From: DASRRB01 sp036732755
GTDB lineage: Bacteria; Planctomycetota; B15-G4; SIAN01
Direction: 5' to 3'
Assembly (NCBI GenBank): GCA_036732755.1
Contig: DAINBU010000107.1
Location: 1-17,577 of the forward strand
Length of the DNA stretch: 17,577 bases
The position numbers were made by a program, and so were the translations under genes. Below are positions 1-6,414 of the stretch, piece by piece. Position 1 is the first letter of the stretch. The number at the start of each line of letters is the position of its first letter. The notes under the pieces are model-generated. The model was not told the origin of the DNA and searched no databases. It saw nothing but the letters and a program-made list of their open reading frames with translations.

Positions 1-65
1 CCCGCCTCTGGCTCTTCCTCGATCGCCGCGAGGACGCCTGGTACCAGCACGGCACCTTCAGCTGA
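1..65 (+). CDS. imuB: ImuB, C-terminal end (partial; Y-family polymerase-like mutagenesis protein)
   Basis: Only the last 20 codons are present, in the frame ending with TGA at 63-65. They read as a Leu-Trp-rich strand, then DRRED, then a WYQHGTFS ending. In known ImuB proteins the C-terminus has the same pattern: a LW(L/V)(Y/F) strand, an Arg/Asp turn and a terminal W-(Y/F)-x-HG-x-F segment. ImuB is a catalytically inactive Y-family polymerase relative that links ImuA, DnaE2 and the beta clamp during translesion synthesis. The next gene is dnaE2 after a 25-nt gap, which is the classic imuA-imuB-dnaE2 order and strongly supports the call. The promoter and any SOS operator of this operon lie upstream of the window. 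Confidence 0.75.
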   Translation, partial: RLWLFLDRREDAWYQHGTFS

Positions 66-90
66 GACGCAGCAGCGACGACGCACCGCC

Positions 91-3000
91 ATGCCCGAAC
101 TCCCGCCCGACAAGATCCATCCGCATCCCGCGAAGTCGCCGCTTCCCGAGTCGAGGATCGAGAAGCCCGGCCACCTGCGCCGGCCCAAGCGGCCGAAGGG
201 CGCCGGCGATTCCGCGAGCGCTCCGTCGTGCGCCTACGCCGAGTTGCAATGTGTTTCGAACTTCTCGTTCCAGCGCGGCGCCTCGCATCCCGACGAGCTG
301 GTCACGCGCGCGCAGGAGCTCGGCTACGCGGCGGTCGCGCTCACCGACGAGGCGTCGCTCGCCGGGATCGTGCGCGCGCACGTCGCGGCGAAGGACGCGG
401 GGCTGAAGCTGCTGGTCGGCGCCGAGCTCGCGCTCGACGACGCGGCGCCGCTCGTCCTGCTCGCGACCGACCGCGCCGGCTACGGCCGCCTCTGCCGGCT
501 GCTCACGGTCGGGCGGCGGCGCGCGGCGAAGGGGGAGGCGAGGCTTTCGCGCGCGGACGTGGTCGAGCACGCGCAAGGACTGCTCGCGATCGGGCTGCCG
601 GACGAGGCGGCGCTCGCGCCGCGCGCGGGCGCGGAGGCGCTGGCGCGCGCGGCGCTGCGGCTGTCGTGGCTCGCCGCCGCGTTCCCGGGAAGTGCGTGGC
701 TCGGCGCGGCGCTGCACGACGGGCCCGACGACCGCGCGCGGCTCGCGCGGCTCGACCGGCTCGCGGCCGCGACCGGCCTGCCGCTCGTCGCGATCGGCGG
801 CGTCGACGCGCACGTGCCCGAGCGCCGGCCAGTGCGCGACGTCGTCGCGGCGATCCGCCACGGCTGCACGGTCGCCGAGCTCGGCGCGCGCGTGCCGGCC
901 GACGGCGTGCGCGCGCTGCGGTCGCGCGAGGAATTGGCGCGCGTCCATGCCGGCCGCCCTGAACTGCTCGCGCGCACGCTCGAGGTCGCGGCGCGCTGCA
1001 CGTTCTCGCTCGACGAGCTGCGTTACGACTATCCGGTCGAGGGCGGGCGCGAGCGGCTGGCCCGCCTCGTCCGCGACGGCGCGCGCGCGCGCTGGCCGGG
1101 CGGCGTGCCGCGCAAGGTGTCGCAGCTCCTGCAGCACGAGCTCGAGCTGATCGGCGACCTGAAGTACGAGAGCTACTTCCTCACCGTCCACGACCTCGTC
1201 GCCTTCGCGCGCAGCCGCGGGATCCTCTGCCAGGGGCGCGGCTCGGCGGCGAACTCCGCGGTCTGCTACGCGCTCGGCATCACCGCCGTCGACCCCGACC
1301 GCTTCGACGTCCTGTTCGAACGGTTCGTCTCACGGGACCGCAACGAACCGCCCGACATCGACGTCGACTTCGAGCACGAGCGGCGCGAGGAGGTCCTGCA
1401 GTGGCTCTACGGGAAGTACGGCCGCGAGCGCGCCGCCATCGCCGCGACGGTGATCACCTGGCGGGGGCGCAGCGCGGTGCGCGACGTCGGCAAGGCGCTC
1501 GGCCTCTCGCTCGACCAGGTCGAGCGGCTCGCCGGCTGCCTCGAATGGTGGGACGAGGTCGACTGGCCCGACGCGCGACTGCGGGAAGCCGGCTTCGATC
1601 CCGCCGAGCCGAACCTCCGCCGCGTCGTCGCGCTCGCGCAGGAGCTCCATGGCTTCCCGCGCCACCTGAGCCAGCACGTGGGCGGCATGGTGATGACGGA
1701 GGGCCGCCTCGACGAGCTCTGCCCGATCGAGAACGCCGCCATGGAGGGGCGCACCGTCCTCGAGTGGGACAAGGACGACCTCGACGCGCTCGGGATCCTG
1801 AAAGTCGATTGTCTCGCCCTCGGAATGTTGTCGGCGATCCGGCGCGCGTTCGAGTACGTGGAGGCGACTCGTGGCGCGAAGCTCACGCTCGCGACGGTGC
1901 CGGCCGAGGACCCGGCCGTCTACGCGATGGCGCGGCGCGCCGACACGGTCGGGACGTTCCAGATCGAGAGCCGGGCGCAGATGGCGATGCTGCCGCGGCT
2001 GAAACCGGCGTGCTTCTACGACCTCGTGATCGAGGTCGCGATCGTGCGGCCCGGCCCGATCCAGGGCGGCATGGTGCATCCCTACCTGCGCCGCCGCGCT
2101 GGCAAGGAGGCGGTCGACTATCCGTCGGAGGCGGTGCGCGCGGTCCTCGCGAAGACGCTCGGCGTGCCGATCTTCCAGGAGCAGGCGATGCAGCTCGCGG
2201 TGGTGGCCGCCGGCTTCACGCCGGGCGAGGCGGATCAATTGCGCCGCGCGATGGGCGCGTGGCGGCGGCCGGGGCTGATCCAGGGGTTCGAGCACAAGCT
2301 GATCGGCGGGATGCTCGAACGCGGCTACGCCGAGAGTTTCGCGCGCCGCGTCTTCGAGCAGCTGAAGGGCTTCGGCGAGTACGGCTTCCCGGAGAGCCAC
2401 GCGGCGAGCTTCGCGCTGATCACCTACGTCTCGTGCTGGCTCAAGCGCCACGAGCCGGCCGCGTTCACGTGCGCGCTGCTGAACAGCCAGCCGATGGGCT
2501 TCTACTCACCTGCCCAACTCGTGCGTGATGTCCGACTGCACGGCGTCGAGGTGCGGCCGGTCGACGTCGACGCGAGCCTCTTCGACTGCACGCTCGAGCC
2601 GCGCGACGCGCACCCTGCGGGCGACGCGGCGGGCGGATTCATGGACGGCGGCGGAGGCGGCGACGACGCGCGGCCGGCGACGTGGGGGCTCTCCGGGCCG
2701 GCGCTGCGGCTCGGGCTGCGCATGGTGAAGGGGCTCGCGCGCGAGGCCGCCGAGCGGATCGTCGCGGCGCGCACGGAGCGACCCTTCGAATCGGTCGAGG
2801 ACCTGAAGCGCCGCGCGCGCCTCACGCGGCGCGACGGGCTCCTGCTCGCCGGCGCGGGCGCGCTGCGCCGCCTCGCGCCGCACCGCCGCGCCGCGTGGTG
2901 GGACGCCGCGACGATCCGCGAGGACGCGCCGCTCTTCGAGAAGTCTCCCCCGCCGCGTGAAGAGGCGCCGCGCCTTTCGCCGGAGAGCCCGGCCGAGGCG

Positions 3001-3405
3001 GTCGTCCAGGACTACGCGCGGACCGGGCTTTCGCTGCGCGCCCATCCGATGAGCTTCCTGCGCCGGCGCCTCGCCGCGCTGCGCGCGCGGCCGATCGGCG
3101 ACCTCGAAAAGCTCCCGCACGGCGCGCGTGTCGCCGTCGCCGGCCTCGTCATCAACCGCCAGCGCCCCGCCACCGCGTCGGGCGTCCTCTTCATGACGCT
3201 CGAGGACGAGACCGGCCACGCCAACCTCGTCGTCTGGCGCCGCGAGCAGGAGAAGCACCGCCTCGCCGTGCTGGGCGGCCGCCTGCTGCTCGTGAAGGGC
3301 AAGGTCGAGCGCGACGGCGCGGTGGTCCACCTGCTCGCCGAGCGGATCGACGACCTGACCGAGCTGGTGAAGCGCGTCCCGACGACGTCGCGCGACTTCC
3401 ACTGA
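91..3405 (+). CDS. dnaE2: Error-prone DNA polymerase DnaE2 (ImuC)
   Basis: A 1104-aa C-family DNA polymerase alpha subunit of the DnaE2/ImuC type, which performs mutagenic translesion synthesis with ImuA and ImuB. After a basic, Pro-rich N-terminus of about 48 residues comes the family opening YAELQCVSNFSFQRGASHP, the start of the PHP domain. The palm carries PDIDVDF at 421-427, holding the catalytic aspartates, and the third acidic position is in KVDCL (D573). The QGRGSAANSAVCYALGIT stretch and the FPESHAASFALITY region are typical of the family. A helix-hairpin-helix region follows a Gly/Asp-rich loop near residue 850. An OB-fold lies at about 1008-1090, and the C-terminus ends SRDFH as in most DnaE2 proteins. 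Length is normal. The ATG is 25 nt after imuB; I see no strong Shine-Dalgarno, so translation may be coupled. The replicative DnaE is excluded by the OB/SRDFH ending and the gene context. Confidence 0.96.
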   Translation: MPELPPDKIHPHPAKSPLPESRIEKPGHLRRPKRPKGAGDSASAPSCAYAELQCVSNFSFQRGASHPDELVTRAQELGYAAVALTDEASLAGIVRAHVAAKDAGLKLLVGAELALDDAAPLVLLATDRAGYGRLCRLLTVGRRRAAKGEARLSRADVVEHAQGLLAIGLPDEAALAPRAGAEALARAALRLSWLAAAFPGSAWLGAALHDGPDDRARLARLDRLAAATGLPLVAIGGVDAHVPERRPVRDVVAAIRHGCTVAELGARVPADGVRALRSREELARVHAGRPELLARTLEVAARCTFSLDELRYDYPVEGGRERLARLVRDGARARWPGGVPRKVSQLLQHELELIGDLKYESYFLTVHDLVAFARSRGILCQGRGSAANSAVCYALGITAVDPDRFDVLFERFVSRDRNEPPDIDVDFEHERREEVLQWLYGKYGRERAAIAATVITWRGRSAVRDVGKALGLSLDQVERLAGCLEWWDEVDWPDARLREAGFDPAEPNLRRVVALAQELHGFPRHLSQHVGGMVMTEGRLDELCPIENAAMEGRTVLEWDKDDLDALGILKVDCLALGMLSAIRRAFEYVEATRGAKLTLATVPAEDPAVYAMARRADTVGTFQIESRAQMAMLPRLKPACFYDLVIEVAIVRPGPIQGGMVHPYLRRRAGKEAVDYPSEAVRAVLAKTLGVPIFQEQAMQLAVVAAGFTPGEADQLRRAMGAWRRPGLIQGFEHKLIGGMLERGYAESFARRVFEQLKGFGEYGFPESHAASFALITYVSCWLKRHEPAAFTCALLNSQPMGFYSPAQLVRDVRLHGVEVRPVDVDASLFDCTLEPRDAHPAGDAAGGFMDGGGGGDDARPATWGLSGPALRLGLRMVKGLAREAAERIVAARTERPFESVEDLKRRARLTRRDGLLLAGAGALRRLAPHRRAAWWDAATIREDAPLFEKSPPPREEAPRLSPESPAEAVVQDYARTGLSLRAHPMSFLRRRLAALRARPIGDLEKLPHGARVAVAGLVINRQRPATASGVLFMTLEDETGHANLVVWRREQEKHRLAVLGGRLLLVKGKVERDGAVVHLLAERIDDLTELVKRVPTTSRDFH

Positions 3406-3421
3406 CGGCCCCGGAAACGCC

Positions 3422-3467
3422 CGCGTCCCGTCCCGAGCGGCGTCGCTGCCGGTCGGGACGGGACGCG
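3422..3467. terminator. Long hairpin downstream of dnaE2, probable terminator
   Basis: A perfect 15-bp inverted repeat, with arms CGCGTCCCGTCCCGA at 3422-3436 and TCGGGACGGGACGCG at 3453-3467. Inside it, after one G-G mismatch, a further 4-bp stem (CGGC 3438-3441 with GCCG 3448-3451) closes a 6-nt loop. It starts 16 nt after the dnaE2 stop. No T-run follows on either strand, so it is not a textbook intrinsic terminator, but the stem is very stable and lies between convergent genes. Confidence 0.6.
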
Positions 3468-3475
3468 CAGCTCGT

Positions 3476-3494
3476 CCGGAGGCGAAGCCTCCGG
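3476..3494. terminator. Second hairpin (8-bp stem, GAA triloop), probable terminator for the minus-strand gene
   Basis: A perfect 8-bp stem, CCGGAGGC (3476-3483) with GCCTCCGG (3487-3494), closed by the triloop GAA. It lies 7 bp beyond the stop of the minus-strand gene ending at 3502 and 8 bp from the larger hairpin. Together the pair fits a bidirectional terminator between convergent genes. There is no flanking T-run, so the terminator role is inferred from position and stem stability. Confidence 0.55.
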
Positions 3495-3501
3495 GCGTCC
3501 G

Positions 3502-4329
3502 TCACTCACACTTGGCCGTCGACGTCCCGCTGTAGGAACCGGTGTAGTTCGAGCCGCCGCCGCCGCGCGCGCCGCCGATCACGCAGTCCTTGATGTACTC
3601 CGGCGTCCCGGCGTGGTCGGAGTTCTGGAACTGCGAGAACTTGTCGCCGTCGACGGGCTTGACGCCGAGGTCGTCCTCGCAGTCGGTGCCGCAGTCGTAG
3701 ACCGCCGCCGCCCACTTCCACTGGAACGAGAGGCCGCAGTGGTCGGAGCAGAACGTCACGTCCCAGGTGACCGGATTGAGGCCGCCCGGGAGCCCCTTCT
3801 TGATGGACAGCAAGGCGCCCGTGAGGAAGACGTTCCCCGTGTAGCCCTTCGGCACCAAGGTCGTCCAGATCCGCTTGTCGCAGTCGAATTCCGTGGTCGC
3901 CGTGTTCACCAGCTCGGAGACGACGATCCGGGCCTTGGGGAGCTCCACATAGTAGTCGTCGCCGCCGATGTTGCACACCACGTCGCCGTCGCAGAGCTTC
4001 ACGATCGTGGTGGTGTCGGTGATCCCCGTGATGTTGACGACCGCGTTCAGCCAGAGGTAGCTGCCGGCGGGGATCTTCGTCCCGTTGAAGTTCGAGGTGA
4101 TCGAATCGCTGACGCGGCAACACTCGTCGAAGCCGAAGAACTGCGTCGCCAGGAGCGACGAGCTCGGCGAACTCGCGACCGGCGTCGCGACGGCGGGCGC
4201 CTCCGCGACCGGAGCCGCGACGACCGTCGCGGGCGCGACCGGCGTCGAGACGCTCGGCTCCTCGCTCCTCGTGAGTGTCGTGGCGACCGCGATGACCGAC
4301 AGTGGGAGCAGTCCGAATGCGAGCTTCAT
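3502..4329 (-). CDS. Secreted cysteine-rich surface protein (single-module)
   Basis: A 275-aa protein. The N-terminus MKLAFGLLPLSVIAVATT looks like a Sec signal peptide, although no clean A-x-A cleavage site is visible. An Ala/Val/Pro/Ser linker runs to about residue 60. The rest (about 62-275) is one globular module with the sequence IPAGSYLWLNAVV, a GLPGGLNPVTWDVTF strand, FQWKWAAAVY, LGVKPVD, NSDHAGTPE and GGARGGGGSNYTGSYSGT. From memory, this set of motifs recurs as an unnamed module in large bacterial surface proteins; here it stands alone. It has 11 cysteines (two adjacent at DECCR), so disulfides are likely. The start is well supported: GGAG at 4338-4341 lies 8 nt before the ATG. G+C is visibly lower than in neighbouring genes, which could mean transfer or just different codon needs. 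The function is unknown; adhesion or surface display is a guess. Confidence 0.8.
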   Translation of the reverse strand: MKLAFGLLPLSVIAVATTLTRSEEPSVSTPVAPATVVAAPVAEAPAVATPVASSPSSSLLATQFFGFDECCRVSDSITSNFNGTKIPAGSYLWLNAVVNITGITDTTTIVKLCDGDVVCNIGGDDYYVELPKARIVVSELVNTATTEFDCDKRIWTTLVPKGYTGNVFLTGALLSIKKGLPGGLNPVTWDVTFCSDHCGLSFQWKWAAAVYDCGTDCEDDLGVKPVDGDKFSQFQNSDHAGTPEYIKDCVIGGARGGGGSNYTGSYSGTSTAKCE

Positions 4330-4387
4330 GAGGGTGTCTCCAATTCCCGATGCAGTCGCGCCCCGCCAGAACGCACTGTTCCACCCC

Positions 4388-4417
4388 GGAACGCGGCGAG
4401 CGGGTCACCCGTCTAAC
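4388..4417 (+). promoter_or_regulatory. Candidate ECF sigma-type promoter (GGAAC-N17-CGTCTAAC)
   Basis: GGAAC at 4388-4392 is the canonical -35 core for many ECF sigma factors. It is followed after 17 nt by CGTCTAAC at 4410-4417, which contains the CGTC and TCTAA forms of known ECF -10 elements. The direction is plus, toward the gene at 4684, which would give an untranslated leader of about 260 nt. The match and spacing are seen directly; use by an ECF factor is inference. A second GGAAC at 4428-4432 is followed 15 nt later by CGTT (4448-4451), a weaker possible match. Confidence 0.4.
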
Positions 4418-4534
4418 GGCCCGCTCCGGAACGCACAATGTGTCGCTCGTTCACGATCAACGCGACGTCCGGCGGAATCCGACCGACCGCCGCTTCCGAC
4501 CTTGGACGACGATTCACTTCTCACCCGATTCATT

Positions 4535-4554
4535 CCGGCGAAGGCCGGCGAAGG
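4535..4554. repeat. Two tandem copies of a 10-bp unit
   Basis: CCGGCGAAGG occurs twice head to tail (4535-4544 and 4545-4554), followed by a partial third copy. It lies in the non-coding leader of the gene at 4684. It may be only chance or slippage in GC-rich DNA. Confidence 0.5.
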
Positions 4555-4683
4555 CGGCGGTTCGCGCCGCAGCGGCGTTGGACGGCGCCGCGCCGCGGCG
4601 GCAGACTCCCCGTCCCCGCTGCACGCGACCGAGCTCACCGCGCCGACGCGTGACCCGCCCACGACCGAAAGCGAGCCACGACC

Positions 4684-5172
4684 ATGGCCGACGCCGGACC
4701 CTCCCCCGAGACTCACACCGCGCTCCTGAGCGCCCGGCTCGGCCGCGTCGCAAAAAAGCTCGCCGCCGAGCCGGCCAACGCGCAGCCGTGGGACGAGGCG
4801 GCGCGCGCGCTCGCGTACGTGCGGGAGAAAGAGCAAGAGCTCGCGCGCATCGTCGACGCGCGCGACCAGGCGGCGCTCGAAAAGCTCGTCGCCGACTGGG
4901 GCTCGGGCGCGCTGCAGCTGCCGGAGGACGACCGTTCCACGCTCAAGAGCGCCGTGAAGGCGTTCAGGAAGAGCCTCAAGCTGACGCAGCTCGACGACGA
5001 GTCGGGCATCGGCGGCGGCGCGATGTCGTCCGGCAAGCGTTCCGGCATCGTCGGGATCGCCCCGCCCGCCCGCTTCGCACCGGACGTGTGGGAAGAACTG
5101 GTGCGGCAGGGCCGGCTCGTCGAGAGCGGGCGGGGGATCTTCGAGCTCCGGTCGGATGGTACGCCCGACTAG
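4684..5172 (+). CDS. Conserved hypothetical protein, helical with a Gly-rich conserved C-terminal patch
   Basis: A 162-aa soluble protein with no signal peptide or membrane segment. Residues 12-100 are mostly charged and helix-forming, with heptad-like Leu/Ala spacing. A distinct segment at 103-145 contains LDDESGIGGGAMSSG, then a KRSGIVGI strand, then PPARFAPDVWEELVRQGRL. From memory, this combination (LDxES, Gly-rich turn, PPxxFxxxVWEEL) marks hypothetical proteins found mainly in Planctomycetota, but I cannot name a family or function. The last residues form a short strand (GIFELRS). The ATG at 4684 has only a weak purine-rich stretch upstream. The stop TAG (5170-5172) overlaps the stop of the convergent SDR gene. 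A candidate ECF promoter lies about 270 nt upstream. Confidence 0.72.
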   Translation: MADAGPSPETHTALLSARLGRVAKKLAAEPANAQPWDEAARALAYVREKEQELARIVDARDQAALEKLVADWGSGALQLPEDDRSTLKSAVKAFRKSLKLTQLDDESGIGGGAMSSGKRSGIVGIAPPARFAPDVWEELVRQGRLVESGRGIFELRSDGTPD

Positions 5173-5918
5173 CGCAGCCCTCCCGACACCAGCAGCGTCT
5201 CGCCCGTCATGTACTTCGAGTCGGACGAGGCGAGGAAAACGGCGACCGGCGCGATGTCGTCGGGCGTCCCGATGCGGTGCAGCGCGGCGTCGCGCTCGAC
5301 CCAAGCCCGGAAGTCGCCTTCGTGGATGCCGGCGTCGCGCAGGCCCTCGGTGTCGATCATCCCGGGGTTGATGCTGTTCACGCGGATGCCGCGCGGGCCG
5401 AGCTCCTTGGCGAGGACGCCGGTGATCGCGTCGACGGCGCCCTTGGTCGCGGTGTAGACGACCGTCGTCGGCGGCGTGAGGCGGCTCACGCCCGAGCCGA
5501 TGTTGATGATGCTGCCGCCGTCGGTGCCGAACGCTCTCACCGCCTCCTTGCTCGCGAGCAGCAGCCCGAGCACGTTCAGGTTGAAGTGCTCGTGGAAGTG
5601 CTCCTCGGTCACCTCCTCGATCGGCGCGAACCCGTACATCCCGGCGTTGTTGACCAGGACGTCGACGCGGCCGAACGCCTTCTTCGCCTCGGCGAAGAGG
5701 CGCGCCACGTCGGCGGCGACGGAGACGTCGCCCTGAACGGCGACCGCCCGCCCGCCGCCCTTCTTCACCTCGGCCACCACGCTCTCCGCCGCCGCGCGGC
5801 TCGACGCGTAGTTGACCACGACCGCGGCGCCCTCCGCCGCGAGCGCCTTCGCGATGCCGGCGCCGATCCCCTTGGACGCCCCGGTCACGACCGCCACCTT
5901 CCCTTGCAGACGCAGCAT
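5169..5918 (-). CDS. SDR family NAD(P)-dependent oxidoreductase (FabG-like)
   Basis: A 249-aa classical short-chain dehydrogenase/reductase, full length. Visible motifs are the cofactor-binding TGASKGIG at 12-19, NNAG at 90-93, and the catalytic tetrad N115, S142, Y155 and K159 (YTATK). The INPGMIDTEG segment and the C-terminal YMTGETLLVSGG strand are typical of the FabG/glucose-1-dehydrogenase-like group. Lys16 in the glycine motif suggests NADP(H). The substrate cannot be read from sequence; fatty-acid elongation is less likely than a dedicated redox job because no fab genes are nearby. The start is supported by AAGGAG at 5926-5931, 7 nt from the ATG. Upstream on the same strand lies an arsR gene, and a palindrome covers the likely promoter, so ArsR control is probable. 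Its stop shares CTAG (5169-5172) with the gene on the other strand. Confidence 0.93.
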   Translation of the reverse strand: MLRLQGKVAVVTGASKGIGAGIAKALAAEGAAVVVNYASSRAAAESVVAEVKKGGGRAVAVQGDVSVAADVARLFAEAKKAFGRVDVLVNNAGMYGFAPIEEVTEEHFHEHFNLNVLGLLLASKEAVRAFGTDGGSIINIGSGVSRLTPPTTVVYTATKGAVDAITGVLAKELGPRGIRVNSINPGMIDTEGLRDAGIHEGDFRAWVERDAALHRIGTPDDIAPVAVFLASSDSKYMTGETLLVSGGLR

Positions 5919-5961
5919 CTCCCGACTCCTTCTCGAGAACCTTGGATCGATGACACGACGT

Positions 5962-5977
5962 TTCGATAAGTATCTAA
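5962..5977. promoter_or_regulatory. Palindromic operator candidate, likely ArsR-type binding site
   Basis: TTCGATAAGTATCTAA is a 16-bp dyad of the form TTnGATA-NN-TATCnAA, with all six pairs symmetric except the two n positions. It covers the proposed -10 of the SDR promoter and lies 59 bp beyond the end of arsR. ArsR/SmtB repressors commonly bind AT-rich imperfect dyads over promoters. The dyad is seen; the binding protein is inferred from the neighbouring gene. Confidence 0.5.
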
Positions 5978-5994
5978 CTGTTCGGCGGTGTCAA
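5966..5994 (-). promoter_or_regulatory. Probable housekeeping promoter of the SDR gene
   Basis: On the minus strand a perfect -35 TTGACA (5994-5989) is followed after 17 nt by ACTTAT (5971-5966), a 3/6 match to TATAAT. GATACT, with a 14-nt spacer, is a poorer alternative. The -35 is exact, the surrounding DNA is locally AT-rich, and the leader to the ATG at 5918 is about 40 nt, all reasonable for a sigma-70-type promoter. The SDR gene can therefore be transcribed separately from arsR. Confidence 0.5.
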
Positions 5995-6035
5995 GGAACT
6001 CGCGGAACTTCGGGCGGCGGCGGCGCGCTCCGCGC

Positions 6036-6314
6036 TCAGATGCGCGCGAGCTGATCGACGTAGGCGCGCAGCACGTCGCGCTTCAGCGTCACGTTCATGC
6101 ACTTGCCGGCCCGCACCGAGGTGACGAGGCCGGCCGCCTCGAGCTCCTTCAAGTGGTGCGAGAGCGTCGCCGGCGTGACGTCATGGACCTCGAGCAGCGC
6201 CGCGCAGGGGGTCGCCGCCGCGCGCGCGCCGATCTGCTTCAGGAGCGCGACGCGCCGCGGTTCCGCGAGCGCCCGCGCGATCCGCTCGAGCTGCTGCGCC
6301 GTCAGTTTCGCCAT
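6036..6314 (-). CDS. ArsR/SmtB-type winged-helix transcriptional regulator
   Basis: A 92-aa winged helix-turn-helix protein. Residues 11-30 (ERIARALAEPRRVALLKQIG) are the typical ArsR opening. The recognition helix region is at about 47-64 (TPATLSHHLKELEAAGLV), and the wing follows (VRAGKCMNVTLKRDVL). The ELCVCDL metal-binding motif is absent. Cys37 and Cys72 are the only cysteines, so metal sensing is not evident and a redox or small-molecule signal is as likely. The open frame extends upstream to 6608, but those residues are low-complexity, run antisense to the next gene, and lack the family fold, so the ATG at 6314 is chosen. The SDR gene lies 117 bp downstream on the same strand, a common arsR-SDR pairing, with a dyad over its promoter. 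It probably represses that gene; autoregulation is possible but I see no dyad upstream of arsR. Confidence 0.88.
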   Translation of the reverse strand: MAKLTAQQLERIARALAEPRRVALLKQIGARAAATPCAALLEVHDVTPATLSHHLKELEAAGLVTSVRAGKCMNVTLKRDVLRAYVDQLARI

Positions 6315-6414
6315 GCCGGGCTCACGTCGTTCCACCGTACTCGGGCCGGCGGCGCCGATCCAGCGACGCGCGCGGCCGCTCGCACCGGCGCCCGGCCTGT
6401 GCGACGATGCGAGG

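Larger units (their letters stand above)
4330..4683. other. Intergenic region (354 bp) between divergent genes; regulatory-looking
   Basis: No credible coding frame. It must hold promoters for the minus-strand secreted protein gene (start 4329) and the plus-strand hypothetical gene (start 4684). The part near 4369-4452 carries several GAAC/GTTC half-sites, a 7-bp inverted repeat (GAGCGGG 4398-4404 with CCCGCTC 4420-4426) and a candidate ECF-type promoter. The part from 4453 to 4683 shows only a short tandem repeat and GC-rich sequence; I see nothing else in it. Confidence 0.6.

Noticed and set aside
4369..4381. GAAC-N5-GTTC as an SOS (LexA) operator
   Set aside because: Known LexA boxes of similar sequence use GAAC-N4-GTTC or direct GTTC-N7-GTTC spacing. 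N5 does not fit, and the site is not upstream of the imu/dnaE2 operon.
4350..5969. A 539-codon plus-strand frame over the intergenic region, hypothetical gene and SDR
   Set aside because: The product is Arg-rich with no recognisable fold, and the real genes in this span are supported by motifs and ribosome-binding sites.
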